From assembly GCA_023376005.1 (NCBI GenBank), contig CM042160.1:84227229-84291228 (forward strand): a DNA stretch of 64,000 nt, written 5' to 3'. Positions within the stretch are counted from its first letter, which is position 1; every line of letters starts with the position of its first letter. The stretch comes from Doryteuthis pealeii. Its lineage: Eukaryota; Mollusca; Cephalopoda; Myopsida; Loliginidae. This document shows positions 1 to 10,439 of this stretch, in pieces. A program made the translations under genes and the position numbers. The notes under the pieces were generated by a model, which saw nothing but the letters and a program-made list of their open reading frames with translations, did no database searches and was not told where the DNA came from.

Positions 1-78
1 CTCACCATTGATATCTATCTATCTATCTATCTATCTCACCCATTGATATCTATTTTATCTATCTATCTCACCCATTGA

Positions 79-111
<33 letters not shown>

Positions 112-135
112 CACCGCTTGCCATCTATCTATATG
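1..135. repeat. ATCT tetranucleotide microsatellite
   Basis: Runs of the ATCT unit are interrupted several times by a CACCCATTGATAT-like spacer, giving a compound microsatellite. It lies in the intron that follows exon 11 of the lipid transfer gene. No further exon is visible between it and the left edge. Confidence 0.9.
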
Positions 136-238
136 TCTATCTGTCTACCATTCAACAAAAATATCTTTCAAAACCATAAAAAATACGAATGAAATTTATA
201 GTTATTTTGATTAATCACAAAATGTTGTGTGTACTCAC

Positions 239-765
239 ATTGTTTGGGTTTTGGGTTTTCATTTTTGGTTCTTTCGTCGCAGTGGGTCCAAAAAAGTTTT
301 CCAGAATTGTCTCCATACCTTGAACTCGACCTCCAAATTCGAGGAAATTGATGGCATGACCAAATAAATCAATGGTAAGGTTCAAATTGGCAGATCTTGG
401 AACGAAAGATTTCTGGAGAATATTACATTGCTGTCAACTTTGGCACCAGTGTTGATTGAATCAAAGAAAAAGGAACCTTCGTAGTTTCGGGAGAATTTCT
501 TTTGGTCAAGGTTGAATTCTTTCTTGAGTTCTTCATCTTGGACAATGTTGCGAATGTCCTGCATATGTGGGTCTGATGTTTCCATCAGGTTTGTCAAATG
601 AGACCACACAAACGATCCAACTTGGTTTGTCTTTTCCTTTTCTAATACTTCGCGCACTTCAGACAGAACTTTCTGACTTGGACATTTCATCAGAGCAATA
701 TAAGCGTTGATTCGGAGCTCAGAGTCTTCAGATTCATCACGGAATACTCCCATTAAGTCGGATCG
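239..765 (-). CDS. apolipophorin-like large lipid transfer protein, exon 11 (frameshifted)
   Basis: This exon covers roughly residues 577-752. It holds the end of the helical part of the LPD_N module (RINAYIALMKCPS, VGSFVWSHLTNL) and the start of the following open beta-sheet domain (KFSRNYEGSFFFDS, GAKVDSNVIFS). The acceptor is TTTGTACAG before base 765 and the donor is GTGAGT after base 239. The frame opened at 765 stops near 382, but the shifted frame continues with PRSANLNLTIDLFGHAIN and EFGGRVQGMETILENFFGP, which is typical of apolipophorins. The observed exon is 527 bp; one more base gives 528 and a phase-0 end, so a single deletion near 399-401 is the simplest reading. It could be a sequencing error or a real lesion. 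Confidence 0.9.
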
Positions 766-1261
766 CTGTACAAAGTAACACAAACAAGAGATATTTATTG
801 AGTTGCTTATAACAAGAATATCAAATATTAAAAGAATGTTGATATTTATTTTTTATTTTGCAGAATTCGAACCGGATTTTCAAATTCATTAAACAAATCT
901 ATTTATACTGGCAATGAAATCTACAAATTTTCAAATTCGCGTAAGTATCTAATCTAAAAAATCATTTTTTTAAATTGTTTTATTCTGGTAAAATACATCT
1001 TGTTGTTCAACATGAAATTAACGATGAAATTATAAACAACTGTTTAAGTAACTTATTCATAATCTATCAAAATTTTAATCTTTACACAGATAATTGATTA
1101 ATCGAAAATATTTTATTGCCTAGACAAATATTTAAATTTTAGAAATAAGTTTTTGTGATTTTAAATAATGAAGTTTGAATTAATTTTCTGAAATTTAACA
1201 GATATTGAAATAATATATATGAGTTTAAAATGGCAGAGAACCAAAAATGGTGTTAACTTAC
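766..1261 (-). other. intron 10 of the lipid transfer gene
   Basis: AT-rich intron between exons 10 and 11, phase 0, with donor GTAAGT and acceptor TTTGTACAG on the minus strand. I see no recognisable repeat or gene in it. Confidence 0.85.
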
Positions 1262-1588
1262 CACAGCATCACATGGGATTCTTCGGAAAGCGTCCATGGC
1301 TGACATTCTAATTTCCTCAGGAACATCTCGACGGGTGATACAGCGGGACAGATGAGACACAGCCTCATGGGAATGACCAATGTTTCCAAGTGCTCGAAGA
1401 GCAAAGACAATTGTTCTGACATCACCATTCTGAGCGTTGCAATCGTGTGTGAGAACAATCAGTTTTCTTATAAGAGCAGAGATTTCGGCATCTTTTCCGC
1501 ACTCAGGTCGTACATTGCAATAACTGCTTGTCAGAGATGATACAGCGAGCAGGACATTTCCAGAAACATCAGGTTCATCTAACAAAGG
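1262..1588 (-). CDS. apolipophorin-like large lipid transfer protein, exon 10
   Basis: Encodes residues 468-576 of the predicted protein, all within the alpha-helical half of the vitellogenin-N (LPD_N) module. It starts PLLDEPDVSGNVLLAV and ends FRRIPCDAV, with the family's helical-repeat features (ALRALGNIGH, RDVPEEIRMSAMDAFRRIP). The acceptor is GCTTTTAG and the donor GTAAGT. Its length of 327 bp is 109 whole codons, so both borders are phase 0 and it joins exons 9 and 11 cleanly. Proteins with this module carry lipid in blood or load egg yolk and are secreted. Confidence 0.93.
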
Positions 1589-1756
1589 CTAAAAGCAAGT
1601 GAAATAGATCGGAATAAAGAATTATAAATATTAATTTTTCAGTTTAAATCATCAAGAGTCCATAAAATGTAAATATAAAAGTTAAATGATTAAATTAAAT
1701 GTGTTTAACGTATGAATATAATTTAATAACCCTAGAGATAGACATAACTGTCTTAC

Positions 1757-1922
1757 CATAGTAGCTGCAACCATTTCTTTTGTAGGATGATGAACAAATG
1801 ATAAAGATAAAAGCCACATTTCAGCTTCGCCGCCGGTGACGTGTTTCTTGGAGATAAGGTATTGGATCATTCCAACTGAAGCTGCAGTTCCTACCATGGG
1901 AATGGCATCGAGGAAATATTGT
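1757..1922 (-). CDS. apolipophorin-like large lipid transfer protein, exon 9
   Basis: Encodes residues 412-467 and contains the best-conserved stretch of the LPD_N module: FLDAIPMVGTAASVGMI followed by GGEAEMWLLSLSFVHHPTKE. The acceptor is CATTTTTCAG and the donor GTAAGA. The exon begins with the third base of a codon whose first two bases end exon 8 (AA plus A gives Lys) and ends in phase 0. This segment assigns the gene to the apoB/vitellogenin/apolipophorin/MTP superfamily. Confidence 0.95.
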
Positions 1923-2152
1923 CTGAAAAATGGAATATGATATTTGAAATAAATGAAATAAGTTGTACCTGTAAGATTGAAAGTAAAATGCATAAATTTA
2001 TCGTTGAAGAAAGAAAGAAAAAATCACAGTTTATGTTCCTCTTATGTGAGATAAATCATTCGCAATAAGAGTTATTCCCCATGAGCAAAATATAACTAAA
2101 GAGTTATTTCCCTTGAAAAATATATTCATCATTTTAGAAATATTTCAATTAA

Positions 2153-2950
2153 CTAGCAAAAGTATTATTTAAGTTTTAATGTAATAAAATATTAAATTAA
2201 ATTAGAAAGATGAACTTAACTATATAAAAAGAATATAAAAAATATTACACTTATTCTAATGTTATTTCAATTGATTTCTTAATAAAATTATTTATAGCAT
2301 TGTTTTTAATACGTTTGAGAATAATATGGTAGTATCAGAAATCAGTAAGCGCAAATAATTATTTATTAAACCCAGTTTTGTTAAAATAATTATCCAAATT
2401 ATTCCCACTATATACTATGTAAATCTTTATTTCTTTGAGATATATAACACATATTTCAGGATTTTAAGTGCCTTAATAATATGGGCCATCGGGGCCTGTG
2501 TCTGTTGATGAAATTAACGGCGTGATGCCAGGGGGCTTTCCCCCAGGCAACACCTACCGCTTTGATTTAAAGGAGCAAGGCTGGGTTTATTACCCATTGC
2601 CTGAGGCGCACCCTTGAGGGGAATTCCGAAGGGATCCACGCATTTTTCTGCCTGCCATCCCATGAGCTTTGTTTCGTGGATGGCCACACATTAATTAATG
2701 ACCTTGTGTCTGACCCGTATAAGTGGGATGCGTGGTAAATACCGCAGTAATATTATGGACAGTTTTGCGACAAATCTAATTCAGCTAGACTTTAATAAAG
2801 ACCTTGTTAATAAATAAGATGCTAATTAAGATTATTAAATAATGACTATAATGGTTGAGAATATAACTTAAATAACTGAAAATCGTGACATCAGTAGTGA
2901 CGTTGTTTCGTTTATAGACAGATAGTTGCACAATGTCCATTATAATAAGA
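2153..2950 (-). mobile_element. non-autonomous Helitron, family H1, interrupted copy
   Basis: Read on the minus strand, the element starts A|TCTTATTATAATGG at base 2950 and ends with CTAG|T at 2153-2156. These are Helitron-type ends with an A/T target. It lies in intron 8 and is split by the repeat at 2478-2745. The interior matches other H1 copies, for example those at 10894-11603 and 57213-57989. Confidence 0.75.
2478..2745 (+). repeat. dispersed repeat S3 (SINE-like)
   Basis: GC-richer block containing CAGGGGGCTTTCCCCCAGGC and TGCCTGAGGCGC. It interrupts the Helitron at 2153-2950, where H1 sequence resumes afterwards. Related copies lie at 29100-29345 (minus), 33755-33970 and 34683-34900. 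The family is not identified further. Confidence 0.7.
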
Positions 2951-3589
2951 TGTTTAATTAATCATTTTTCGTTGATTTTTTTTTCGACAAAAAATTCGAA
3001 CTTAAATTTTTTTAAATGCAAAATTATCGAATAAAAACGATATTTGTCATTAGCATTTATTTTGTACTAAACTGATTCATTCAATTTGTGATTTTACTGT
3101 CAGATATTTTATTCTATTTAAATATTTCACTGATTTATCAGACAGTTATCTTCATTTCAGTTGTTTTTAATATATTTCGACCTTTTCTTTTTTCTTTTGT
3201 CTTTTATTTGATTTTTATAACGTTTTATCTTTTCATCATGTTTTCCTTTGGATGTTATCAGTTAGCTAAAGTATGAAGATGAAATATCTTTTTTAGATTT
3301 TTGTTTTAATTCTTCTTGATTTTATAACAGTATTTCAGCCGATATATTCTTCGGCTTTCATAAAATATTTTTATTATTCACATATCATTCAGACTGTTGT
3401 TATCAACACACAATTATTCGACCGTTACATTATTCGGCCTTTCTTATATTTCTTTTGTATACATTAATTACTCTTTATTTTCTTTCTCCTTTAAAGAAAG
3501 ATATTTTAATGTTTTATGAAAATTGGTAGATTGTTGCCAATTTATAAAATATAAAAACGAAACTAAAAGGGAAAAAATGAAATACATAC
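2951..3589. other. remaining intron 8 sequence
   Basis: AT-rich intron sequence beyond the Helitron up to exon 8. I see no gene or clear repeat here. Confidence 0.7.
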
Positions 3590-3845
3590 TTGATACGATC
3601 AGCTTTCGGGCCACAGATGGTCTTTTGGTTGATTTTGTCGTAAACTCTTGAAAGAACATCTCGGTCGACTTGACGCATATGCTCAATCAATTGGTTAACC
3701 ATTTCTGGAACTTCAGGACGAATATCTTCAGCTGCTTTTTGGCAGAGTTCTTGCAATTTAGCTTCAATCTTGTCTTCTTTTTCCTGCTTACTCGGTGTGC
3801 TATGTTCGTGGTGGAATAGCAACGTACTTCTCTGGTTGAAGTTTT
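3590..3845 (-). CDS. apolipophorin-like large lipid transfer protein, exon 8
   Basis: Encodes residues 327-411: NFNQRSTLLFHHEHS, a charged linker rich in Lys and Glu, then the first helices of the helical module (EVPEMVNQLIEHMRQVDRD, LSRVYDKINQKTICGPKADR). The acceptor is TATTTTGCAG and the donor GTATGT. It starts with two bases that complete the codon begun in exon 7 (G plus AA gives Glu) and ends with two bases completed by exon 9. Phase agreement at both ends supports the model. Confidence 0.92.
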
Positions 3846-4004
3846 CTGCAAAATACAACAGACAACATTGAAAAATATTCATTTTCGAAAAAATCGAATC
3901 TACAATCGAATTTGATTAGAATTTTGGCACAAACCTTGTATTTTAGAATTAACTAATATTTTATTTTAATATATCGGGAAAATGCTATGATAACATTTAC
4001 TTAC

Positions 4005-4121
4005 CTGCAATTTTCGGAGAGAAGAAAAGCTCGAACAATGTTTTATATTTGTTGTTGTTGATATTAACATTTAATTCTCGTATTTGATTGGTTGAATAGG
4101 TTATAAATACCTCGTTACCTA
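4005..4121 (-). CDS. apolipophorin-like large lipid transfer protein, exon 7
   Basis: A short 117-bp exon for residues 288-326, including EVFITYSTNQIRELNVN and TLFELFFSPKIA. The donor GTAAGTAA is strong. The acceptor AACTAG at 4122-4127 is weaker, with a poor pyrimidine tract. It was chosen because an in-frame stop lies just upstream and because it gives the phase exon 6 needs (G plus TA gives Val). The position between the N-terminal beta barrel and the helical module fits the family. Confidence 0.8.
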
Positions 4122-5207
4122 CTAGTTATTCTGTGGACTATTCGTAGAAGTTCTAGCCGGTCAGGAACGGAAAAAAGTATTCCTTTATTTACCGTTTGAT
4201 TTCCTATCACTAACCTTACAAGACATAAGAGGTTATTTCAAAAACTTTCACTTATGCGGAATATTTGTGAATACTTAAACGTTCCGAATTAAAATACAAA
4301 AATTGTATGTGGCCTTGATAAACGAAAATGATTTAGCACAGACTATTGTCTTTGTAAGTTATTGTTTTAAAAAATTTGGTTCATGATGTGGTATTTGGTG
4401 AGTGTCACTGTTAATAAGTTTGATATATTAAAAAAGAAATACAGAGAATAAACTTTGTAAACTCACAAATCGTTTATCAATGTCCCAAATCAATTTCCAA
4501 TGTTTAGCATTCATAGAAAGTTATAACTTCAAATCTAAAATGGCCGACAACGACTAGGTATTTTATAGGAAGTAGATTTATTTTCCCCATAATGCAACGT
4601 CAAGTTGTTATATGTTTTTGATTGTAAATTGTTTATGGTATATACCAAGAATAATCCAATAGTTACCATCAGAAAAATTCTTTTATTTTTTTCGTTTGTA
4701 TTTCTATGGATGAGACTTTTAAGGGCCCTGCCTTTCTAAATCATTCTTTTATCTCTAATGTTCTGCTAAAACATGAAAGTTATGAATTGGAACTGGAACT
4801 GAATTCATATTTTATGTTTCAGTGGCAAAATAGTAAAAGGAATTGAATTTTGAAGGATTTGAAAATTTATCTATAATTGGAAATAATAAATCAAAGAAAT
4901 GTTTCAGTTATTGTGATTTGGTTAAAAAATGGAAGTAATTTTATGTTCTGTAATGACAAATGATAACACCCATATACTTTAGAAAGCTTTATTCTACTTA
5001 GAATAATTGGTACACTTATTGAGAGTTTATATAATCTAGTATTCCCTAGAGAGTTCTCCAAGGGGGAGGTAATCATATTACTTATTACATGTTCATCTTT
5101 AGACCCATTTAAATTCAATCTTTCATACTGACAAATCGACAACTATCAATGGGGAATAATCGTAAACAATGAAATCTATATAAAGAAAACAAGCAAACAA
5201 AACTAAC
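4122..5207. other. intron 6 of the lipid transfer gene
   Basis: AT-rich intron of about 1.1 kb, donor GTTAGT. I find no coding potential or recognisable repeat. Confidence 0.75.
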
Positions 5208-5409
5208 CATCGGATGGACGTCCTGCCTTTCTTTTGTTGGTGAAGATCAAAGTCTGCTCACTGTTGGTCATGGCACCGTTCTTTCCATAAGAGAATGGTC
5301 TAAACACGTGTTCTTCTGAACATGTAGAACTTTGCAGCATGTAGGAGCCAAGATCCAGTGTCTGTGTACATCTATATTCACTCTTCATCAAAGGAAGAGA
5401 TTTGACAAA
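5208..5409 (-). CDS. apolipophorin-like large lipid transfer protein, exon 6
   Basis: Encodes residues 221-287: FVKSLPLMKSEYRCTQTLD, YMLQSSTCSEEHVFRPFSYG and ending RKAGRPSD. This is the last part of the N-terminal beta barrel of the LPD_N module, with Cys residues in the family's usual surroundings (YRCTQ, STCSEEH). The acceptor is CTTTTTCCAG and the donor GTTAGT. It begins in phase 0 and ends after one base of a codon. Confidence 0.92.
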
Positions 5410-5527
5410 CTGGAAAAAGAATATACAACAAAAACGATAAGTCTATTGCTTTGATAATTGGTAAAACGATTGGAAATGAATTGAAATAAATATGAAAGGG
5501 GTGGGGGTGGTTGAAAAAAATACTTAC

Positions 5528-5680
5528 TGAAGGTACGTTGTATCCGATGGACTGGACAGCCAAACGGTAATCTTCACGGTCAGTACATCCAAGCAGATTT
5601 TTTGTTTTCTTCACAAGCATTACTCTTCGACCTTCATCCAATATTTTGTATTCAGAATCACAAGAACCAACAACATCAGT
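5528..5680 (-). CDS. apolipophorin-like large lipid transfer protein, exon 5
   Basis: Exactly 51 codons (residues 170-220), phase 0 at both ends: TDVVGSCDSEYKILDEG, then KKTKNLLGCTDRED and SIGYNVPS. The pattern D-V-x-G-x-C-x-x-x-Y, followed later by C-T-x-R, is a hallmark of the vitellogenin/apolipophorin N-terminal barrel. The acceptor is TTCATTTTAG and the donor GTAAGT. Confidence 0.93.
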
Positions 5681-5699
5681 CTAAAATGAAAAGAAAAAA

Positions 5700-6560
5700 A
5701 AGGGTTCATTAATATACACAAGTTTATTCATATTTACGAGTTTATTAAAATACACGGGTTTATTTATAAACTTTAAAATACAAGTCAAAGTTATATTTCT
5801 TATTAAAAAGACAATTTAAAATGCACGAATTTATTAAAATGCACTAGTTTATTAAAATACACGAGTTTACTCATACTTTAGTTTATTATCATACATTAAT
5901 TTATTAGAAAGAACTAGTTTGTTAAAATACATAAGTCTATTAAAAATACACGAATTTATTAAAATACATGAGTTTATTAATACTTTAAAATATAACTAAA
6001 AGTACATTACTTCTTTAAAAAAAGACAATTTAAAATATACGATTTTATCAAAATGCACTAGTTTATTAAAATACAGTAGTTTATTAAATATACTACTTTA
6101 TTAAAATACACGAGTTTATAAAAGTATATTTCTTATTTAAAAAGCAATTTAAAATACACTAATTTATTAAAACTGGCAGAGTCTTTTTTGTTTTATAGAC
6201 AATGTAAATTTTATAAAAATACACGAGTTTGTTAATATACGTTAGTTTATTAACATATACTAGTTTATTAGAAAGCACCAGTTTATTAAAATACACTCGT
6301 CTTTTTTTAATACACGAGTTTATTAAAATACACTAGTTTATTAATAAACTCTAAAATATAACTAAAAGCATATTTCTTATTTAAAAGACAATTTAAAATA
6401 CACGTGTTTATTAAAATACACTAGTTTATTAAAATGCACTAGTTTATTAAAATATATGGGTTTATCAAAATATACGAGTTTATAGAAGTATATTTCTTAT
6501 TTAAAAGACAATTTAAAATAAAATAAATTATTAAAACTGGCAGTCTTTTTGTTTTATAGA
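5700..6560. repeat. AT-rich minisatellite in intron 4
   Basis: Many imperfect copies of an approximately 18-20 bp unit like AAAATACACTAGTTTATT. They are arranged in longer blocks that also repeat TATTTCTTATTTAAAAGACA. It fills most of intron 4. Confidence 0.85.
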
Positions 6561-6925
6561 GAATTTCTTTTTTATATTTAAAAAAAAAGTTTTATCCGAG
6601 AGATTTTTCGTGTTTTCAATCCCTCCTTCCTATTACTGTTGTTGTTAGAATCGTTTCGGTCGATTCATTCTCCATTCATCTCCACTGAGAAATATAAGAA
6701 ACACTTTTTCTTCTTATAGAATTATGTTTTTCTTTCTCTCTCAGATTACACTCCTGGTGAAGGTTGAAGAATCGATCGGCCGAAACGTTGTGTCAACCAC
6801 ATCAAGAATATGTCGAAGACCTTCAATTGTCGAAACAATTTCTGTTAATGACATTGATATTAATGACTGTTAAAAAAAAAACATTGGAAAAAAGCAGGAT
6901 TGAAATTTTTAAAAATGAAACGAAC

Positions 6926-7150
6926 CTCGGTGACATTCTGGTTACGATCGAAACTGCCCATTGAGTTTTGGAAAGCGGAGAGGATACCTCTTTTGATGTT
7001 CAGGGTCCATGTTGATTCCCCATCCATTGCACAGACGTGATCAATTCGGCCATCTTGGAATGAGAACTTCAATGGTTGCTTCATCATGGCTTCCTTGAAA
7101 GCCTGAGAATTCTGATCGTCTTCAGAATCTCGAAGAGAAGCATCATTGAT
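6926..7150 (-). CDS. apolipophorin-like large lipid transfer protein, exon 4
   Basis: Encodes residues 95-169 in 75 whole codons. Visible blocks are INDASLRDSEDDQ, KQPLKFSFQDGRIDHVCA and WTLNIKRGILSAFQNSM. The motif W-x-L-N-I-K-R-G-I-L-S is diagnostic of the LPD_N barrel in vitellogenins and apolipophorins. The acceptor is CACTTTCCAG. The donor GTTCGT is not the strongest site but gives the right phase to exon 5. Confidence 0.93.
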
Positions 7151-7440
7151 CTGGAAAGTGACATCAATACTTCAAGATTTAGATAATCATTTATTTAACA
7201 ACATAAAATTATATGAAGCTAGTTAATATAAAATAAAGATTATAAAGAAATACGTCGTCATCAACATTCATATTTTTTGGGGGAGAACAATTTAAAGGCG
7301 AAGGTGTTTGTGACGAATAATAAAAAGAATAAGACAAATGACGATAAAGAAAAAAGAAAAAAGAGTGGGTAATAGAGAAAGAAGAAAACGAAGAAATATA
7401 ATGAAGGTGTGGGGATGATAAAGGCATGAAAGAAATGCTA

Positions 7441-7960
7441 AGAATTTATACAGAATGATTGAAAAGTAACTCTCTATTTTAAACTATCTATATTTTTTAT
7501 ATGCAGTTACATTTTTCTCAATATTGAATATTGAAGTCTTGATTTTCATGTAAGATAGTGCTCCTCCACATTTTGTTATTGTTGTTCGTGAATGGCTGAA
7601 TCATCATTTTCCTGGTAGATCGATGGGTAGACATGGTCCGCATGAATGGCCAGTCAGAAGCCCTGATTTAACACCCTGTTACATTTTTCTACGAAATGAA
7701 CAACTTTGGAAGAACTTGGAGAATGAATACGAGAATTTATTTCTGCCATTTCACCAGTTCCGGGGAAGATCAGTTGATGCGATTCCCGAGTGGCTTGAGA
7801 GGCTGGAGGCGAATGCTGGTGCTCATAAAGAATTTTAATTAAAACCCGATGTTATGTGATTTCGTCTCATTCATTTTTGTAAAAATAAGGACTCAGACAT
7901 AGATTATATGATTTTTAAAATAGGTAAGAGGGTTACTTTATAATATTCGTGTAGATTAGA
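7441..7960 (+). mobile_element. mariner-like DNA transposon remnant
   Basis: A decayed DNA transposon in intron 3 containing the transposase C-terminus annotated separately. A related, more decayed piece lies at 27930-28100. No intact inverted termini could be fixed. Confidence 0.6.
7554..7838 (+). pseudogene. Tc1/mariner-superfamily transposase, C-terminal fragment
   Basis: The frame reads SAPPHFVIVVREWLNHHFPG, then GPHEWPVRSPDLTPC and ends near ANAGAHKEF. This is the C-terminal part of a DDE transposase seen widely in invertebrates: the A-P-P-H block after the second catalytic Asp, the FPGRxxGR.GPxEWP block and the SPDLTP block. The N-terminal DNA-binding part and first catalytic residue are absent, and the last catalytic region has changed (SPDLTPCYIF). 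It is a non-functional remnant on the strand opposite to the host gene. Confidence 0.75.
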
Positions 7961-8262
7961 AGGAATTCTATTCATCAAGAAGAGACCCAGATGGGTAGAA
8001 ACAAATGGAGATAGACTGCTCCAGTATTGTGTGTGTGTTTTAAAATTAAACTATTTTATAAATTTCAAATAATATTCGATTGTTAACCATAACACTCCCG
8101 TTGCGTTCGTAAAGGCAGTGGCACTCTTCCCGGTAGAAACGCTACATGAGAATTTATTAACAAAAGAGAAAAACGAATTTATTAATTTTCGTTGATTGAT
8201 AAGAAATAGCTTAATCGATAGTGACATTTTCTCATAAAAAATGTTTATATTGTTGGACTTAC

Positions 8263-8429
8263 CTTCATGACAAGATCGCATTTGGTGAGGGGTTCAATCT
8301 CAACCATCGCGGTCATATGGATATTGGCAGAGTCTTCAGAGGCACCATTCATTTTAGTCGTTGTTTTGGCATCGTAAGAGAATTGGTAGACGGTTCCAGG
8401 TTGATAATCGAATTTGTTGTTGTCGGTGT
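8263..8429 (-). CDS. apolipophorin-like large lipid transfer protein, exon 3
   Basis: Encodes residues 38-94: TDNNKFDYQPGTVYQFSYDA, then SANIHMTAMVEIEPLTKCDL and VMK. The F-x-Y-x-P-G-x-x-Y-x-F-x-Y signature marks the start of the vitellogenin-N/lipoprotein domain in lipid transfer proteins. The acceptor is CAACTTTCAG and the donor GTAAGT. It begins with two bases finishing an Asp codon from exon 2 and ends in phase 0. Confidence 0.95.
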
Positions 8430-8828
8430 CTGAAAGTTGTTTTTTTAAAATTAAAAAGATATTTAACTGATAAAGATGGAAGACAAAAATCAGCTGAAAC
8501 AAAGTTGCTTGTAATTTCATTCTTGTAATTTTGTAGTATTAACCGATTATTTTCGGTAAGTACGACCCTGTTGGGCTTTTATTTATTTATTTTTCCCAGG
8601 TGAAGTTTGGTAGTATATTTTTACTATCAAACTATTTACCGGCTTTTTTCTAACCGCAAGGCGAAACATAAAATTCTGATGAAGCTTCATCAGAATTTTT
8701 TCTGATAAAGCTTCTGAAATCAAAAGAGGCGAAATATTAATTGAATGGAATTATCTTTCTTTCGTTATTCACTGTTTTACTCAACTTTTCCTCATAATTT
8801 GTTGGATTTTTTCCTAATCTCTTATTTC

Positions 8829-8831
<3 letters not shown>

Positions 8832-8893
<62 letters not shown>

Positions 8894-9010
8894 ATAAGAT
8901 AAATATATAAAGGTTTTACATATCTATTTATTGGGTGACAAAGGAACAATCACTGTTCCTTTGTCACCCAATAAATAGATATGTAAAACCTTTATATATT
9001 TATCTTATTA
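8832..9010. repeat. TA microsatellite followed by near-perfect palindrome
   Basis: (TA)n up to about 8890 is followed by inverted arms centred near 8950 (AACAATCACTGTTCCTTTG region). The arms carry ATTGGGTGACAAAGGAACA and its complement. More TA repeat follows at 9103-9140. Confidence 0.85.
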
Positions 9011-9102
9011 TATTATATAACAGCTCTATTTTATATTGAGCACTCTACCTATATGGTACACCATTCCAGCAAAAGCTGAAACAGTGACCATCTCACACTA
9101 TA

Positions 9103-9140
<38 letters not shown>

Positions 9141-9144
<4 letters not shown>

Positions 9145-9729
9145 AGACTTAATAAAGTCGAAACAGTCTGTACGGTATTCTACACACCGAGCCATCCTTT
9201 GCCGGGATTACACTTGTCAAGTTCATTTTCTATAAGAAAAAGTATCGAATTTTATGCGATACATGCGTTGTAAGTGCCTTCAAGTAAAAATGTAATATAT
9301 ACTTTATTCAGCAACGTTTCTAAAATAAACAAACATCCAAAAATCTTATTCACTTCGCCGAAGGGCATACGATCTGTTTGTTATTATTCTCCCAATAACA
9401 CCCTTACCTATTATGGTAGAGGCGTGTAAGTATCACTTGACAAGCTTAATTTCGCTAGGATGGTCAGCTGTGTACTGTGGCCGAGGCGATAAAAGTGTTT
9501 CACTAGTGTTTCACTGTGTCTGCTGAAGTCCCGATTTCGATTTCTGTCGGAGGGAAATCGTTAGTATATACCGCTGATGAGACTTAATAAAGTCGAAACA
9601 GTCTGTACGGTATTCTACACACCGAGCCATCCTTTGCCGGGATTACACTTGTCAAGTTCATTTTCTATAAGAAAAAGTATCGAATTTTATGCGATACATG
9701 CGTTGTAAGTGCCTTCAAGTAAAAATTTA

Positions 9730-9770
<41 letters not shown>
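9141..9770 (+). mobile_element. hammerhead-bearing repeat, family B, about 1.4 units
   Basis: A unit of about 435 bp starts inside a broken hammerhead motif at 9141, which has lost the first two core bases to a TA repeat. It runs to a complete hammerhead at 9568-9613, and the post-ribozyme sequence then repeats to about 9730. A B-box-like GATTTCGATTTC lies at 9533, about 40 nt before the ribozyme core. The arrangement resembles schistosome SINE-like satellite repeats with hammerheads. A second copy lies at 23210-23465 on the minus strand. Confidence 0.75.
9568..9613 (+). ncRNA. type I hammerhead ribozyme motif (family B)
   Basis: Stem I: ATACCG (9568-9573) pairs perfectly with CGGTAT (9608-9613). 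The core is CTGATGA at 9574-9580. Stem II is GACTT, loop AATA, AAGTC (9581-9594), then GAAA at 9595-9598. The short stem III is ACA/TGT with loop GTC. The predicted cleavage site follows GTA at 9607. All conserved core positions of the hammerhead are present. Confidence 0.85.
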
Positions 9771-9778
<8 letters not shown>

Positions 9779-9830
9779 CAAATAGATATTTGTTCAGAGA
9801 TGCTGGATACACAAAATATATGCTTCTTAC

Positions 9831-9890
9831 CTTCTGAACATTGTAGGGCACATGTATTTCGCGTTGTTCCCGCTCTGTGGTGTAATGGTC
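9831..9890 (-). CDS. apolipophorin-like large lipid transfer protein, exon 2
   Basis: A 60-bp exon encoding the first residues of the mature protein, GPLHHRAGTTRNTCALQCSE. It contains the C-x3-C pair that precedes the lipid-transfer domain in many apolipophorins. The acceptor TTTTTCACAG and donor GTAAGA are good. It opens with two bases that complete a Gly codon from exon 1 and closes with one base completed by exon 3, so phases agree on both sides. Confidence 0.85.
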
Positions 9891-9985
9891 CTGTGAAAAA
9901 AAGAAAAAATCAAATCAAATCAAAATCGTAATTTGTAGAAAAATTGTCTGTAAATAAACAGTTGAAAATACAGCCATAACATATA

Positions 9986-10390
9986 CTAGCAAAAATATGC
10001 GCCCTCCGCCGGGCACAAGTATTTAAATTTTTATGCAATAAAATATTTTATTGAATTAGAAAGACTTACGAAACTAAATAAGAACGAATTTAAAAATATT
10101 ACACTTATTATAATGTTATTTTAATTGATTTGTATTTAAAATTATACATAGGATTTATTTAATACGTTTGAGAATAACAAGGTAATATTAGAAATCAGTA
10201 ACAGCAAATAATTATTTATTAAACCCAATTTTTAAAAAAATCATTATGCAAATTATTCCTACCATATACTGTGTAAATCTTTATTTCTTGGAGATATATA
10301 ACACGTATTTCAAGATTTTAAATGCATTAATAATATGGGTAAACGAGACATCGTTAATAAATTAGGTGCTTATCAATATAAAAAATAATC
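9986..10390 (-). mobile_element. Helitron family H1, truncated copy
   Basis: The minus-strand 3' end is intact: a small hairpin (GGGC/GCCC), a short A/T run, then CTAG at 9986-9989 with T outside. The 5' end is lost near 10390, next to the 5S-like element. Confidence 0.65.
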
Positions 10391-10439
10391 TGGATGATTG
10401 GCGATAGATTTTCATGGATATTCGTGCTGTCGGCACAAC

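Larger units (their letters stand above)
8430..9830. other. intron 2 of the lipid transfer gene
   Basis: Intron of about 1.4 kb filled by TA microsatellites, the palindrome at 8892-9010 and the hammerhead-bearing element at 9141-9770. Confidence 0.8.

Noticed and set aside
6760..6830. Hammerhead ribozyme
   Set aside because: CGGCCGAAACGTTGTGTC resembles the 3' half, but the core reads CTGGTGA, changing an invariant A, and stem I does not pair.
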